Source: Isoetes taiwanensis
Lineage: Eukaryota; Streptophyta; Lycopodiopsida; Isoetales; Isoetaceae
Assembly (NCBI GenBank): GCA_021234155.1
Contig: JAJEKV010000018.1
Coordinates: 19,577,252-19,641,251 of the forward strand
DNA length: 64,000 nucleotides
Reading direction: 5' to 3'
The notes under the pieces are model-generated. The model made no database searches, was not told the origin of the DNA, and was given only the letters and a program-made list of their open reading frames with translations. Below, in pieces: positions 12,430 through 26,480 of this stretch. Made by a program: the position numbers and the translations under genes. Each line of letters starts with the position of its first letter. The first letter of the stretch is position 1.

Positions 12430-15400
12430 AGATCTCAGAACTCTAGGCTTAAAATGTTTGAATTTTTGAATAGCTTTCTGACGTCTGCTACGCATATGTA
12501 TCAAGATTTATGCCACGCGACAAAGTTGATTGTTGCCGAGTTCACAATCTCACTTCCGAGTCTCAATATGGGTATTATCGACTCGACAATGTGTGCGTGA
12601 GGTTGGAGCATAACCGATGCGCGGGCACTTTGCGTGGTGAAAAAGAGGGTTGCTCTGGCCATCCAAATAGAGGTTGCTTCATGACAGGCATCAAGAGTTG
12701 CAGGAGGTTCCGCGATCCAAAAGTGATCAACACGCTGGATCTGGACAAGGATGGCGGTCGTTGCGCGCCTACGCTCGGTCTCCGATCAAGAGTCATTTCT
12801 CCCCATGATCAAAGATATTCTGGGGTAGGATGACAGAGGCGTAATTTCGCAGGTGGAGCTCAACTTGATAAATATTCGGCTTCTTCGTAATCTGTGGTTC
12901 CAGAGAGGGTTCCTATTGCCGTAAATGATCCCGCCTGGGCTTGCAAAGTCCATGGTGGCATTGAGATGACCACGCGATGACTAACCGTCCGCCCAAAGAA
13001 TGATACCTGATTGCCCGCGAGGCGCACCGCCACCAACATTTCATACCGGATCTTCGCCAGCTTTTCCAAACTCCAAAATTCCATGGGGAAGCTAGAGATC
13101 ACCGATGCTGATGTGAAGAAGAGGTGCACTTCTGAGGTCGTTATATGCTGGCTAGGTCAATCGATACCATGGGGCACTTAAAGAGTTGTGATGCCCATTT
13201 GTTTGGCGGAGTTTATCCTGATGAGATTGACCGCGCTTACCTCCATCTATATTTGAACATGGTTGACTTGTCGACACCCACCGGCATGGACCGCGGGTGC
13301 AGAGAAGCTACGCTCCAACCAAAATGGGGCTTGGGAGTGGTAACCGTCCTTGGAGAGCGTGATGTTTCAAAATGTACAAGCTTAAAGGAATTTTTGATCT
13401 TGGCTAGCTCCTCTGGAGTTCTAGAGGCACATGAGAAAAAGCGACTCGGTTCCACTGCGCCGAGTGCTGGTGTGAAGCAAGAACTTTTGAGGTCAACCTC
13501 TAAGCAAAGAATATTGATACCAGAGCCGGAGGTTGAGATGTGGAAGGGGTATCTTGTCTCTTTGTTGAGCTCCTCGGTGGTGGCATGAACATTGCCAATG
13601 TGCGGCCTTCTCAAAGAGTTTGCATGAGGTTCAAAAATGCTTTGGCTAACTTTTGCATGACGCGGTGGCATGTATTTCCAAGTCGCAAAGTGAACCTTTT
13701 TTTTCGTTCATGAGGAATGGTGTCAACCGCAGCGCGTGCTTGCGTGCCATTCTGAATAATGGTCAAGGGACGTGATGCCTTGGTCTCATGCGGAAACTAA
13801 AACTAAACCCAATTTGACTACCGGATCGAGGATTAAAATGCTCAAAATTTCCTCTTGTGCTTGTTGATCCGGGGCTTGAGGCTGATTTGTCGAGCTGTTG
13901 ATAGCGCGATTACCAGGCGCCTTGCGGCTTCTAAGAACTAGTCTCTGCCTTGTTTGCCAGCAATCCAGAGTTGGTAAAGCCGTGAGGCACCATGGCCCCG
14001 ACGCCAGAAGTCAGCATCAACTTGTGAAGTTGAGGACACGCCTGCGGTAGTAGAGCGACCCCATTCTTGACAGCGATAACACCGAAGCTTTAGAAGGATC
14101 AAAAGGAGGACGGGTTGGATCCCGCCAAGCGCTCCTCAAGGTTTATAGAGTTGAGTGGTTGCACCCAAAGTGGTGTCACGACAGTGCATTGTTGCCGAGG
14201 TGTGGTTTGCACGATAAACCATTTGCTGCGAACGGTGTGGGATGAGTGCGCAGTGCACTCTTCCGCGGGTGCATGATTCGGGTACATGCTGCATCGCTTG
14301 CAATGAGGCGGCCATTGGTGGAGTTGCACCTATTTGCCAAATGGCCTTGTATTTGCAAATATGGCACCCTCGTGATTTGACCGCTACCAGGATGAGCCGT
14401 GTTGAGGCCGAATACCGCTTGTGGAACCATGACAGTGGAATGAACGGAGCTCTTGAAGAGCCACGCTTCGAGGAAACATTGACCGAGTGGGATTGATAAG
14501 GTCGAGAAGCCCGCTCCAAAGTCTTGGGACGCAGTATTCGGGCCATGAGTCGGTTAGCCGAGGAAGTTCCTGAGAAACTGCACTGCACTGCTCGTGGGGT
14601 AATTCTCGAGCTTACCAGCACGTAGCTTCATCCGCAAAATCCCGCATCTTCGTGGGCTCTGTTGTCTGGCTGAGCTGCTGGAGATGAAGTTGATTATCAT
14701 CCGTGGTCCCACAATGGTACGTAAAAGCGCTCATTTCGGACTAAAGCTCTTTGTTTCCAATGGCTTTTGCTGGCGCAGCCATTGATGAGAGAGCCACGCC
14801 AGGTGGTGGAAAAGATGTGGAATTTCACGGAGGTTGCTATGACCATTTAGGACAGCTAGAGCTCTCAAATTCTTCCATGTACCCGCTACCCTGGAAGCCC
14901 ACCCAGCTTTGCCTTCGTGCCAAAGGTGGGATAAGTCAGCCTCAGAGTCTGAAAGGTGTGATGTGAAAGTGCCGTGTCGCACAGAACAAAGATAGTGAGG
15001 ATATTGAGGTTGAGTTGATGTGTATGGTGCCCGGCGACCCCGATGAAGGGGTGGATCATGTTGAGGAAATCAAGTAGCCGGAGCATTGCTTGAGATCTGT
15101 GAAGGTTGTAAACAGAAGGGCAAAGGGGAAATGTAGGGAAAAGGATATTCCCGGTAGGCTTAAAGGAGACGCGGGTGGATATCCGCAAGGTCACCCGGAG
15201 AGATGATGGTTGGTGAAGGAAGAGGCGATGGTTCAAGAATGATGGATGTAGGCATGTTCTGTGGGTATGAAAGTATCGGTTGAGAAGTTGTTCGATAAGG
15301 CTCGAGAAGATGAGGGACTGGTGGTTGCAGAGTAATGTTTTGCATGCTTATGGGAATCGGACGACAGACACGAGGGGTTGGTCTAGACCGGCATGGCCTC

Positions 15401-15557
15401 CTCTGTCATGTTGTGATCCATACATGTCGGCTTCGGACAACATGGCGCCTCCCCAAGCGAGGCCGCTCGAGAAAGGAGTCTTTTCCTCATGGAAATTACT
15501 TAGATTTATTAGCATGTAAGAAAGTAGGATGGAATCGCACTTGCTAGCCGCATAAAG
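12430..15557 (-). pseudogene. gag/protease region of element 1
   Basis: The one solid landmark is a zinc knuckle at about 14328-14373 on the minus strand. CHICKYK in one phase continues as GHLANRC in another, together giving CX2CX4HX4C with one frameshift. This marks the nucleocapsid end of gag. The protease active site was not found. The rest is open in short overlapping frames only (for example 13237-13671 minus) and carries no recognisable domain. Confidence 0.6.
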
Positions 15558-16130
15558 TGTTTGGGTCCGGGTTCGGGAACTTCCCTGGAAGATGTTCTCT
15601 CGTGAGGACTTGTGGATCTACCAGAGAGTCTCTGGGGGACTATGTCACTGGATTTGGTAAAGAGAAGAAGAAGAAGAAAACGTAACAAATGAGAGGAAAA
15701 TGATGTTTCCTGATATCAATGATGAATATACATGAGCTCTCGTAATAGAGAGAAAATCAAGGATACAAGACTCAAAACTCATCTAAAAACTCCTATGTGC
15801 TAGCTCTACTCATATATAGTACAATGGCCTTTGGCCCAATATAGACACTCACCGATTCGGTGCCGTAATTCTCGAAGGAGGCCTGATTTGTGTGAATGTT
15901 GGCGGTGCTCTGAAGTGCTTCAGAATTACTGACTGACGCTGCGCGTGATTCGCCATCACTTGTCTCGAAAGGGCGCTCTTGCTGATTCTGCCACAGTTTT
16001 GGATCAAGGTGGTCTCACGCTTATCTTCACAGCCTTTGATGGCTGACCCGGCCGGACTGGAGATGCTTGAGCTTGACTCTCGTCATAGGAGTGCATGAAT
16101 AGTCCCTGCACTGTGAGGCACAGACTAACA
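15558..16130 (-). repeat. 5' LTR of element 1
   Basis: 573-bp partner of 5341-5919. Its minus-strand start is TGTTAGTC after a flank reading cttcc on the plus strand. Divergence from its partner is high: many indels and substitutions are visible by eye. An aligned K2P distance would give an insertion age. Confidence 0.85.
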
Positions 16131-19100
16131 CTTCCGCTTTTGCCTCTTGGATGAGCCAGACTCCTATAATGTGGATCACTTTGCTAGTCAACACCCTCCT
16201 CGCCAGATTTCAACAATACCCAAGCGATTGTTACCTCATCGATCGCACTGGGCGCTTCTCTATAAATCGTATTTGTTCAACAATCCACCGCTTCTCTCTC
16301 CACCTTCCTCGTTCTCGAGGTTTTGCATCACGCCGATTTGCGTGGCTCGCTTTACACTTGCTTTCATGGCCTTTCTCTCTTTGGTGACCATCGTGTTGTC
16401 GTTGACTCCTCCCACTTAAATCCTAAGCCCAGACGCAGCTTTTCAGCGAATTTTCCATGCCTTACTCCCATCACCTTCTTCCCGCCTTTGCGTGCTCATT
16501 GCCATACACAAAATTCTCTCGTTTCTACTTCTTTACGCCAGATTTTTCCCATACTTAAAATTGTCTCTTTCTCACATCGCTCATCCGTCCGCTGATTCTT
16601 CTTACGAAGTTTATCTTTATCATAGTATAGGCCACTCTTCGCTTGTTTGTTGGTTTTATGTTTGGCTTCGGCCGGTCGCTTTTAAAAGGGCCAGGAGTAG
16701 TACATGGTGATATTATCCTTTTATAGTTGATGTTAACACTTGCTTTATCCCTTGTTCCGTATATCTTGCTCTTTTTACTTGTATTTGTCCTCATTGCCCT
16801 TCTTTGCCTCGGGCTATGGCACTGCCCTCCGGGGCCCCTACGCCTCGACCTTTTGGTGTTTCGCTATTCTTCCTACTGACTACAGCTGGCTGTTACAGGC
16901 TATTCTCAAGCAGCTCTTTACGCCCTACCAGCTCTCTGCATGCTGTTTATTCTTTTCCTTTGATTTCCACCCATCGTAGTCCTACTTTCTATAGGGCTCT
17001 GATTCACCGCAATTACCTTTTTTCCATAGCTTCGGTCAACCTCCCATCTCCTTGTTCGCCCCTTCCGCTTTGGTCTCCGCCAAGGCCGCCCTCGTGACTC
17101 ATATTACCTTTCACGGCGGCATTTACTCTACCGCTGCCTTCATGTCCGCTGCCATTCTCGCGCTTCTCGCAAGAGCTGACATGCAGCCTCATGAAAGCAT
17201 GTCGGTCACTATCTCGCTTGTTGGTTTTCTCCGCGATCTCCGAGGCGCTTCACGGAATTGGCGCCAATTCTCTCCTTTTTCCCCACTACGCCTAGCTGCA
17301 TATCCTATAGCTCCGCGCGACGAGTCGTGTCCTCATAGCCCGCACATTCTCCCCTTTTGCCCGGCCATGTTATTGCAACGCTTGTTGTCCGCCGTTTTCA
17401 CCTCTCACCCACCTCGGTGGAGGCCCTCTCTTTTCGCCATCCTGTCCCTCCACGCTTTTTGTTTATGCTGCGTCTGCTTGGTGGTTTGAGGCCCCTCGCC
17501 TTTACTTCCGCTTTGGAGCTCGAGATTTGGCACCTGGCGTGGCCGTCAGCGTGCCACCACGAAATGTGCTTAATGTCATCCCTTTCCTACATTGCCCTGC
17601 CTCATGGGCGCTACGCTTTCCGCCGCTCCTACCACGCCACATTCTACCCGACACTGTGAGCTTCACCAAGCTTCGCCACCATCTCGGGCCTTGAGGTAGG
17701 TTCCTTTCTATTGGCCACTTAAAAGATCAGACCTGTCCTAAGAATGCTAGCTTCTAGCTAAGTATAGCAATAGAATCGCCATTCCTTGATGGGGACGCAT
17801 CTTCAGCCTCCTACTTATAGACCAGTTTTCTCCATTATTGCTCCATCTGGCTACTTCTTGGCTTCTTTGCTTTGGTCGCTTAGTAATCTCTACCTAGCTT
17901 CCTTCCCCTGTTTTTGTCCTTCACTGATGTATTCGCTTTTCACTTGTTTAAGCCAGTTCCTGTAAATGCTGGGGTCCTTTTAAAGGTGTGTATATAGATA
18001 TTTTTCTCTTTCCTACAGGCAATGTTGCTCCGGCGGCGCACTTTCAACCGACAGTCCTAGTAATGTTGTTCTGCTGGTCGATCACGCTTTTCCTCGTAGC
18101 CTTGTGGTTTCCAGATTGTTGTTTCTCTCTCGCTCGTGGACCCTCGCTTCTTACTATGGAACTTCTAAATCACCAATGGGTTCTCTTTCCGTGCCCTTTT
18201 CCCTCTATTTCATCTCTGCATATGCACCCACGGATGCTCCTCAACCTATGGGGCGACGCTCACGCCGGCTCCACAACAAGCAATTCGCGACTCGATGGGG
18301 ACGATTTGGCTTTGGCCAGACCTCTTTTGTACCAACCGTTTGACGATTAAATGCTCTCGAGGATTGCTCCATATTTCTCAAGTAGTATTAAGCATTACTT
18401 CATCCACTACCGGGGCTTTTTGTACTCACCTTTTTTTTCCAAAGTTCACGGGAGCACCACTTCACTTTGGCCACTTGTGTGTAGATCAGACCCATGTTGT
18501 TGAAGGTAATTTAGAAGAGCAGTGTCATACCGGGTTATAGCACATGTTCAAGATTTGATTGGCGCGTATGCCAGAATGGAGCCAATGGGCACAATGTGGC
18601 GTGCCAGGCGGCTGAGATAAGTGATGTTAGTTGTTACGCGTCGCGTCCCGCCCTCCTCTCGCCCATGTTCACCGCCCACAAATGCTCCCCATGCTGGTAC
18701 TGCCGAAATGCCGTGATTGTTCCTCGTATGCTATAAAGGCAAAACGCCGCCACATCCTGCTCACATTGCTCCCCTCGTTGAAACCAAGTCACACATCCCC
18801 ATTGCCCCTTGTTGCAAATCTTGTGGCAATGGGTCACATCCGTGGTTGCGCCTGGCAGTGGTTTAACATGTGCATGTAGCGCGAGTTGCTTGAGAACGCT
18901 TGTGGGGATAAATACAATAGCCGGCGGGGTAGCTGCCAGCAGCTTAGAGTGCTTCGTGATTCAATTGAGCGTGCTTTTCCATACATTGGAGCAATGCATC
19001 TGGCCGATGGACGGGAGCATGTTAATGTGTATGTGAAGAGAGACAGTACTGAGGGCCCATATGAATTTGGCCGGGAATGTTGATTCGTGAGCCAAGACGA

Positions 19101-19620
19101 ATTGATAATCCGCAAATCTAAGGCATGATGCCAGTTCTAAACTGAGGTACAACTAATTCTCATTTGTCGCTTGTAGCTATGTACAGTATGTATAGTATAG
19201 TATTGTGCTGGAGCATTTCATTTGTGCATTGAATGAGGTCACAGGATCTGTGACCGTAAAGAATAAAAGGAAAAAAAAAGGGTTGTGATTTTCTGTAGGT
19301 ATGAATGATTGGACATACACCGTGATAATAGCCTCCCGCTTTTAGGCCGTGGGTGGAGCATTGAAGGGCTAAGCCTCCTTGAGTCTAACTCCCCAGTGCT
19401 CCTGCTTGCTTGCTGTTAGAGCATGCAAAAGTTATGTACGTGTGAGCATTATGCGCAGAGCTACACGTAATGGAATCGGCATATGCATGACGCAGGTATG
19501 AACACGCGGATCTCATTGTCCTAGAGTTCAAGATGTAATCGACTTCTTGATTACGGCTGTAAGTGTAAGTACAGGTGTTGTATGTTGGTGATTACCGTGG
19601 ATGTTCTAATGAGGTCGTTG
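16131..19620. other. Degenerate DNA right of element 1
   Basis: This is the right flank of the element 1 insertion. Long but unselected-looking open frames occur on the plus strand (for example 17052-17489 and 17988-18350), with overlapping phases and no known domain. No RNA gene or terminal repeat was recognised. Confidence 0.4.
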
Positions 19621-19626
19621 TATTTT

Positions 19627-20166
19627 TCCCTTGACTATTTTTTCATGATGCGCCTAAAGTGGTGAAATGTGTGCAAAAATGGAGAAATAAGGGTGTAATA
19701 TATGAAAATGCAGTATAGGCAAATATTGGGGTGATGAAGCATTTATGATGCATTGAAGTTGAACCAGACTGGAAGGTATGTCCTAATGGTTAAAGCATGG
19801 GGGTGAGGCAAGAATTCCCAGGAGAGACATGCAAGTTATTGGAGATCTAATGGTGGAGATTGCTTAAAGATGAATGGGAGGAGATTTGTGATGTGTAAGT
19901 TTAAGAGTGAAGTACGCCTTCATTTCTTCTCACTGCCTTGAAAGAGATCTCTCACTTGCTCTTCAAGAGTATATCCATTTACAGAGTGTTCCATGGAAGA
20001 AATAAATAATGAAGTTTATATTAACCTCCGTGATTATCTGACATGACTTGGTTGCAAAATTGAGGTGTATTTGATCTCTTGTTCCATTCTTCAAATTCCT
20101 TTTCTTAAATTCTAGTGTCTTCTGCCTCAGAGTGTTTGTCGATAGAGTGTGGCGCAACCGATGCAT
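19627..20166 (+). repeat. Direct repeat copy 1 (about 0.5 kb)
   Basis: This copy aligns with 22673-23186 in the same orientation, from ccttgactatttttt to the gtgtggcgca...gatg end. An internal stretch, aatggttaaagcatggggg then (in copy 2) gtgttacgagactc, resembles RNA polymerase III A and B boxes, so it may be a tRNA-derived SINE. It could equally be the LTR pair of a small non-autonomous element, with termini of TGACTATTTT and GATGCA or GATGTA. No PBS or PPT was confirmed. Confidence 0.6.
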
Positions 20167-20169
20167 ATA

Positions 20170-22672
20170 TTTTGCATTTACTTGGGGTCATCCATCTCAT
20201 TGATTTCATATAAGGGCATTATGCAGAAGAAGCAAAAGATTCTAGTAGCATGATTTTTTATGATGATAACTTCTAACTATATATAGCAGCATAAGGAATA
20301 AGAAGGGGATTTGGCAAGATTTATTTCCTTCTTCCAAATCATTATGCAGCTGCACTAAGAGGTATGGTCCTTCTCGCTATAAATGAAGCATTTCCCGTAG
20401 ATTTCTAGAATTCAATAAATATATGGCTTCAAGCCTCTGCTCGGCCGTAAGAAGCTTGTAATGAGTGCCAGGATAGAGTTGTGTTTCAAGTTAATCCATA
20501 TTCTCATAAAATGCACTATGTTGATATATCTCTCATTGTTAATCTCCAACAAAGAAACCGTCACATATTCCGTACATACCTACTCAAGCACCGTGACACA
20601 AAACAAAGCTTAATGCCATTTTCCCACCGCTATAAAATTATCCATCAAATGCTTGTTTCGATTCTAATTCAAGCTTTACACTAATTCCAGGTAATAGCCT
20701 TGAAAATAAATTTGTCAGCTTTCACGCTTCAAACCAGTGGGATGTACTGACCCATATCAGCTCGGCCATACCCGATCTTTCACCATTCATTATATAACTG
20801 CTAAGTTCTACCATACTCCTAACTTGATCTACCAAGCGAACAGAGGAGAGAAAAAGAAAAAAATAAGGAAAAAAAAAGAAGTCCCCAAAGAAGAATAAAG
20901 AAAATTTTCCCAGATAAATCCAGGATAAATATGGAAAAATCTATTATAGATTAATATGTTTCCAATGGTTTGTTGGATAAGATGTTGCTTGCTACCTATT
21001 GGTCTCTAAGTTCAAGTCTCTACTTGCAACATGATCAAAGTTATACCTATTCTGCTCAAGTGTTTAAATCTAAGATTACTGCTCTCCTAAGTTATTCAAA
21101 GTTCAATTACTATATCCAGATGAAGGTTTTCAAATATGAAGATTTCGTATACCAATGGTCACTATTATCTTTTTGTTTACATGATGAAGACTATTTATCC
21201 TCCTATTCAAATCAAACACCTATATAAACATCAAGGAATGCGTATAGTATTTATGCTTTGCAATTTGACAAGGATTTAATTTTCAAGTTTTTCAAGAATT
21301 CAAGCTGTCAGCGAAGTTGTACAAGCTTTATTTTTTATTTATGATCCCATCGGACCGAGACATCGGATCAGCCATTCTAGATCGGGGACGAGTATGCATG
21401 TTTTGCATGTATGCTGGGCGGCGTGATGCCCATTCCGGTTGGGAGTTCGCGTATTTTTAGGCGCGATTCGCAGCATAATATCCCACGGCGCTTCTCTACA
21501 CTTATTCTCCGTGATTTAGCCTGTGCAGTGGGAGGGGCTTTCCCTCGCTTGGTTTGGCCAATTTTGGCTTTTTCATTGCCCTTTTTCCTACTTCTTTAGC
21601 TCTTCGGCCCCGGTGGACTCGCCCCTCGGGACCAGTTTGTGGTGAAGTCCTTTGGTATTCGGGCATGGTTTGTTGGTTTTATTTTAGTCCCATTCGAGAA
21701 TCCCATCGATCCTAGACATCGGACGCCATTCTTGGGACACTGCTGCCGTATGCATGCTACAAGCAGATGCCTCCATTCTGGGTTGAGTTCATATTTTAGG
21801 CGCTGACCAAGTAGCTAAATATCTCATCTACGCTTCTCTTCTCTCTCAAGAAGACTTTGGTCTTCTGTGGAACCCACCCTCCCCCCTTCTTCATATTTTT
21901 GTATTTTTATCGCGGCATCAGTACAGAATCAAATTTCCTCCACTCGGGAGGTTTGTTTTGGTTTTGTTGTTTGTTGGTGATAAAGTGGTACAGTGAGCTA
22001 GCCAAGGCTCAAGCTTCAATTTTCCATCTAGGTTTTGGGAGCTTTTATGCCTTGGCGTTGTTCATTTCGTCAAGGTTTAATACTGTGTTTTCCTCGAAAA
22101 CCCAAAGGCTGGGTTTTTAACTCTTGATAAGCTGCAGTACAATTTTGTTTCAATCTCTATTAGCATTGTAATTTGTTGGGTCCAAATGATATAATTGATT
22201 TTCCTTTATTTTGTGGTAGTCAGATAAAAGGCCACTCACCATCCACCATTGTAGAAAAATCAGATAAAATGAGAAGCAAGTCAAGGTTTGTTGTTTCATG
22301 AATCCCATTCTAGAATTATGGATATGATGGATGGACCCAGGAAAAGGCAAAGAACATCTCATGACCTATATAAAATGTGATGAAAAATTATAAGTGTTAT
22401 GAAGGGGATAGATGCCATACCTGCAAAGAGAGCGAGGGTGCCACTGACCGGATGGGACTTGCCACCCATAATTGATGAAGATGAAGTGATGTTAGAAGCT
22501 GAAGTAGTTTTTTTCCTTTTGGAAGACTTTGTATAGAGGTTTGGCTTGAAGACATTTGGACATTGGATTTGTTGTTGTATTATTTAGAGTGACCAAGTTG
22601 AAGACATGAAGATCGCAAGAAAAGATTTAAGAATTCATCGACGATGAATTCATCTGCACGGAAATACGCAAG
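20170..22672. other. Interval between the 0.5-kb repeats, with an internal duplication
   Basis: No gene is recognised. Two diverged direct copies of a segment start at 21345 and 21701, both opening with cccatcg...agacatcgga and both containing a cgcttctct stretch. An A-rich purine run lies at about 20845-20905. Confidence 0.5.
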
Positions 22673-23186
22673 CCTTGACTATTTTTTCAAGATGTGCCCC
22701 AAGTGGTGAAATGTGTGCAAAATGGAGAATAATATGGGTAATTATGGAGAAAATAAAATGTGAAAATATTGGGACAAATACTGGTGACACAGTTGAACTT
22801 ATGGACTGAAGGTAGCAAAGTCCTTTCAATGGTTAAAGCATGGGGGGGGTGAGGTATGCAACCAGGAGACATGTGTTACGAGACTCTAATGCAGAGATTG
22901 CTTAAAGATGAATGGAGGAGATTTGATGTGTAAGTTTAAGAGGAGGGTACTGCCTCCTCATCTCTCTCTCTCACCTTGTTTTGAAGATTTATCCATTTTG
23001 TGAGCAGAGTGTCTCCATGGAAGAAATAATAATGAAGAGGAGGATGAACCCGTGATTATCTTTGATTATGATTTGGTTAAAAATTGAGGTGTATTTGATC
23101 TCTTGTTCCATTCTTCAAATTTTTCTTAAATTCTAGTGTCTTGCCTTGGTGAGTGCAAGCCATGATAGAGTGTGTGGCGCACCGAT
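22673..23186 (+). repeat. Direct repeat copy 2 (about 0.5 kb)
   Basis: Partner of 19627-20166, about 3.05 kb away and diverged by substitutions and many small deletions. It contains the better-preserved pol III-like B box (gtgttacgagactc) about 50 bases after the ggttaaagc A-box-like motif. Confidence 0.6.
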
Positions 23187-23189
23187 GTA

Positions 23190-26100
23190 TACTTTACCCG
23201 CCTGTTTGGTCCATCTTCGCTTATCATGTATGCATGTGAACTGGCCAAGGGGAAGTCATTTACGCCTCTTGAAGCCATTTCTCCTCATACAAAGCATTGG
23301 CAAATGTTTTATTCTATTCGCAAAAGAGATCGAGGTGAGTTAAAGCGCCCATGGCGAAAGGCCTCATTGCTTCTCTCGCAATTTCACAGTAAGTTGCACA
23401 TTGTCGTTTGTAGTTCTTTTTCTCCGTATGTAAAGTCCACAGGATGGGGTACCATCGACCTTTGGCCGTGTCCTTTCCATGCTCGCCATATGTAAAGGCG
23501 CATGGTGTAAGATGCCACAAGTCGAAAGCGACCCATGCTTCACGCGAGATGTCGAAGTGCTATAATTCTCCGTAATGTATTCCGGCTGATGTATCCTTAT
23601 TTTATGTTTAGCTATGGCTTCTAAAGAGGAAACAATTTCCGAACCTTAGTTTTAGATAAGCTTACGGTTAGTGCCTTATTAGGTATTGCATTTATAAAAA
23701 TGGCTGTATAAATCGGACATGTGATGACTTGATCGCATTTCATATATGATTGTCTATGACTAATCACGGAACTTTAATTAGTATGTATGATGCTATGTAG
23801 ATGCAACCAAACATGGATGCTATTATATCGTGCTGTTGCAGAGGCACATCATTCAAGCTAAATATAGTTACAAAGATAGTTTGTTTAGAGATTAAATAAG
23901 GATGCATTTATTAGCTTAAAGAAGCTACAATCTATATTCTATTTTCAGCAATGAGTCTCTTACATCCACTTATTGCGTGGCATTTAACTAAATGTAAAAC
24001 TTATCGTGAAATACAATTGATGTCATCAAGTATTTCGCCGCAGACAAGAAGGTTCATGCGTCAGCTCTCGTTACACCGCTTATGGTAAGTGAATGTGTTC
24101 TATGAAAAACTGCAGGTGTGCATTGCTCATTTGACAAGCTTTTAAGGTGCACAAGCGCGTAGGCACATTTTCTTTCTTTAAGTAAGTATGCTTTAACATT
24201 TTTTCTTTTATGAAATTTTCTCTTTGTTGATTCCTTCTTATTAAAAGGCCCATGTTACAGTGCTTGTCTCATTTCCCATGGCGTGGAGGTTCACCTCTTG
24301 CATGAGTATTTCACACAAAGTATGTATGCTGATCTTGGACAATGGTATATAAATCTTAGGGCTGATGTGAAGTCATTGACCCATCATGAAGCTGCAATCG
24401 ACCTACAATGCTCAGCGAATAATTGAGGGAATATTGCAAGAATCAGTGGTCAAGAAATAACGAGCACAAGGAATGAACAATAAGTCTAAATGAGATGCAC
24501 GTTTGCTTTGGGCTATGGGAATCCATGTACCAATGGCTCAGATTCCATGTTGCACCTATTTAGAATATGGTATTGTATCTTAAAAAGGGCAATGCCTCAT
24601 CAAATAATCTTATCCTTTCATTGAGGAGGGCAAATTAATGGGATGCATGTGGGAGGAAGTTAAGGGTTTGTCCTCTTGGTGGTTTAGTTAGTCCTATAAT
24701 TTTGTGTGTAATGTTTTGGTGGCAAGTCAAAGATTCAACCTTGTGAGTCGCCCACATGCTTAAGGAAAGCATCCGAGGTGAGGAATTATATGAATGTATA
24801 CATATCTAAAATGGATAAAGTCTAGAGATGTATGGATTGAGAGATGTGTGGAGTTATGGATAAAGATTGTGACAAGGATTTTCCTTGGTGGTTTGGTCCT
24901 TAGGGTGTAATAAATTTTCTCAAGATCCATGCAGCCCATCCTCTCATACATATGGTTCTAGAATGTAACAAATCTCCCTTTCCATTTCTTATAAAGGAAG
25001 GTGCTCTAATTTATGGCGCTCGAGCCCCTTTACGAAGCTTGTCGATCCAATGTACAGCAGGAATAAAAATATCTTTATCAGTTGATTTTTAAATTTTCAT
25101 TTACCGCAAATTGCTATATTTTTTGGATTTTGAAAATTTGTCACTATGCTTAGTAGGTTTCCTTTGTAAAATAGTGAGATTAATCTCAATTTTTTTTGGA
25201 GAAGCTTTCCTCTTCTAACACCACATGCCAACTATATGGACTTAGTGAATGAGCTCTTTTCACCTCTATCAATAATCTCAATTTTTAAATCTCAAACGGA
25301 CTTACTTAAAAAAACATAGAGTTACCAATTTCAGTAATCAAAGTGGGAGTATAGAGGTGAAGGTTTTGAATTTTTATTTACCTACTTTCACAAATACTAT
25401 AAAGCCATACCATTTGATGTTCCTACCATAGATACAATCACATTAGATAAAAATAGTGCTCTACATATAAAAGCAAAATAAAATGGGGGCTTACTTACAT
25501 TAGTTAGTGGCTCTTATGTGTAAGTCATTATGTTGCACCTATGACAACAATTTTATGGTAAGATTTTAGACACTGCCATAAGTACTAAACAAAATGTTTT
25601 AGTGACTAATACTATCGCCATATGCATCTACAAACTCTTAGCTACAAAATTGATTACCTTCCAAAAAGCCAAATATAAGATTATCGCCAAAATAGTGATA
25701 CCCATATTACGATATAGTACCACTAAATCCTAGTTGTTCTTGACTACCACAAAGGCACAAAAACATTCATATGGCTTAGAATTCCACAAAGTCCCTCATG
25801 CCCACCAGCCTTTTTGAGCGCACAAAGAACAATCAGATGCCACTAGAGAAACTTGTACAACTGACTATAATGTTAAAATGAAGATCTTTAAGCCCTCAAC
25901 TCTGTCATCTGCAAAACAACAATGACCCCAACTAAACAAGAGTCCATCCAACTCAAGAGAAAGCATCCAAATATTCAACAACAATCCAAACTACAGGCGC
26001 CACATACAGTCCATAATCCCATCCCTAAAGCCAATCTGGCACAAGGGACCACTCCCTTTTGCACATTTCGCAAAAACCACCAACCTAACATCCACAAGGG

Positions 26101-26480
26101 CACGGGGCCCTATGTGTCCACCGAAACCACTAAAGCAACATATTCCCAAAAAGTAACGGGCCACCAAATTCCCAGCATCGGCTACAACACTCATGGCACG
26201 AGGCTACCACAACATCCATTAACACTCATGGGCCCGAGGGCTTACTCACAACATCCACATCCCTTTGCAAGCATGCGAGCTGCATATCCTCCGCACAAGG
26301 ACCATCACGACATCACCAAAATCCCTCGTGATGAGAGATTGACTTGAATACAAGGGGACCTGCATGAAAACCAAAAATCAAATATATAACAGGTAATTCT
26401 ACCAAGGAAGAACAAAGGAATGAAAGCCTAAGCATCCTTAGACCAACCGTGTTGTTACCTTAGGTTCAAAAAGGGTCAAC
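23190..26480. other. No gene recognised
   Basis: AT-rich sequence with only short frames. A 141-codon open frame at 25922-26347 (plus) is rich in H, P, T and Q and has no family resemblance. This is where the 3' LTR of element 2 would be expected, but no copy of the 35169-36751 sequence was seen here. Confidence 0.45.

Larger units (their letters stand above)
5341..16130 (-). mobile_element. Degenerate Ty3/Gypsy LTR retrotransposon (element 1)
   Basis: About 10.8 kb, coding on the minus strand. Two related terminal repeats (5341-5919 and 15558-16130) both run from tgtttggg to a final aaca, which is TGTT...CA read on the minus strand. A purine tract abuts the 3' LTR. The flanks read cttca on the left and cttcc on the right, a 5-bp target duplication with one mismatch. 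Minus-strand order from the right is 5' LTR, gag with a zinc knuckle, RT, RNase H, integrase, a 4-kb non-domain stretch, then PPT and 3' LTR. That is Ty3/Gypsy order (integrase last). Every domain is crossed by stops and frameshifts, and the LTRs differ by many substitutions and indels, so the insertion is old and dead. RT wording (DGFYGYNQI-type) fits a plant Gypsy. The sub-lineage was not resolved, and no standard PBS was found next to the 5' LTR. Confidence 0.85.
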
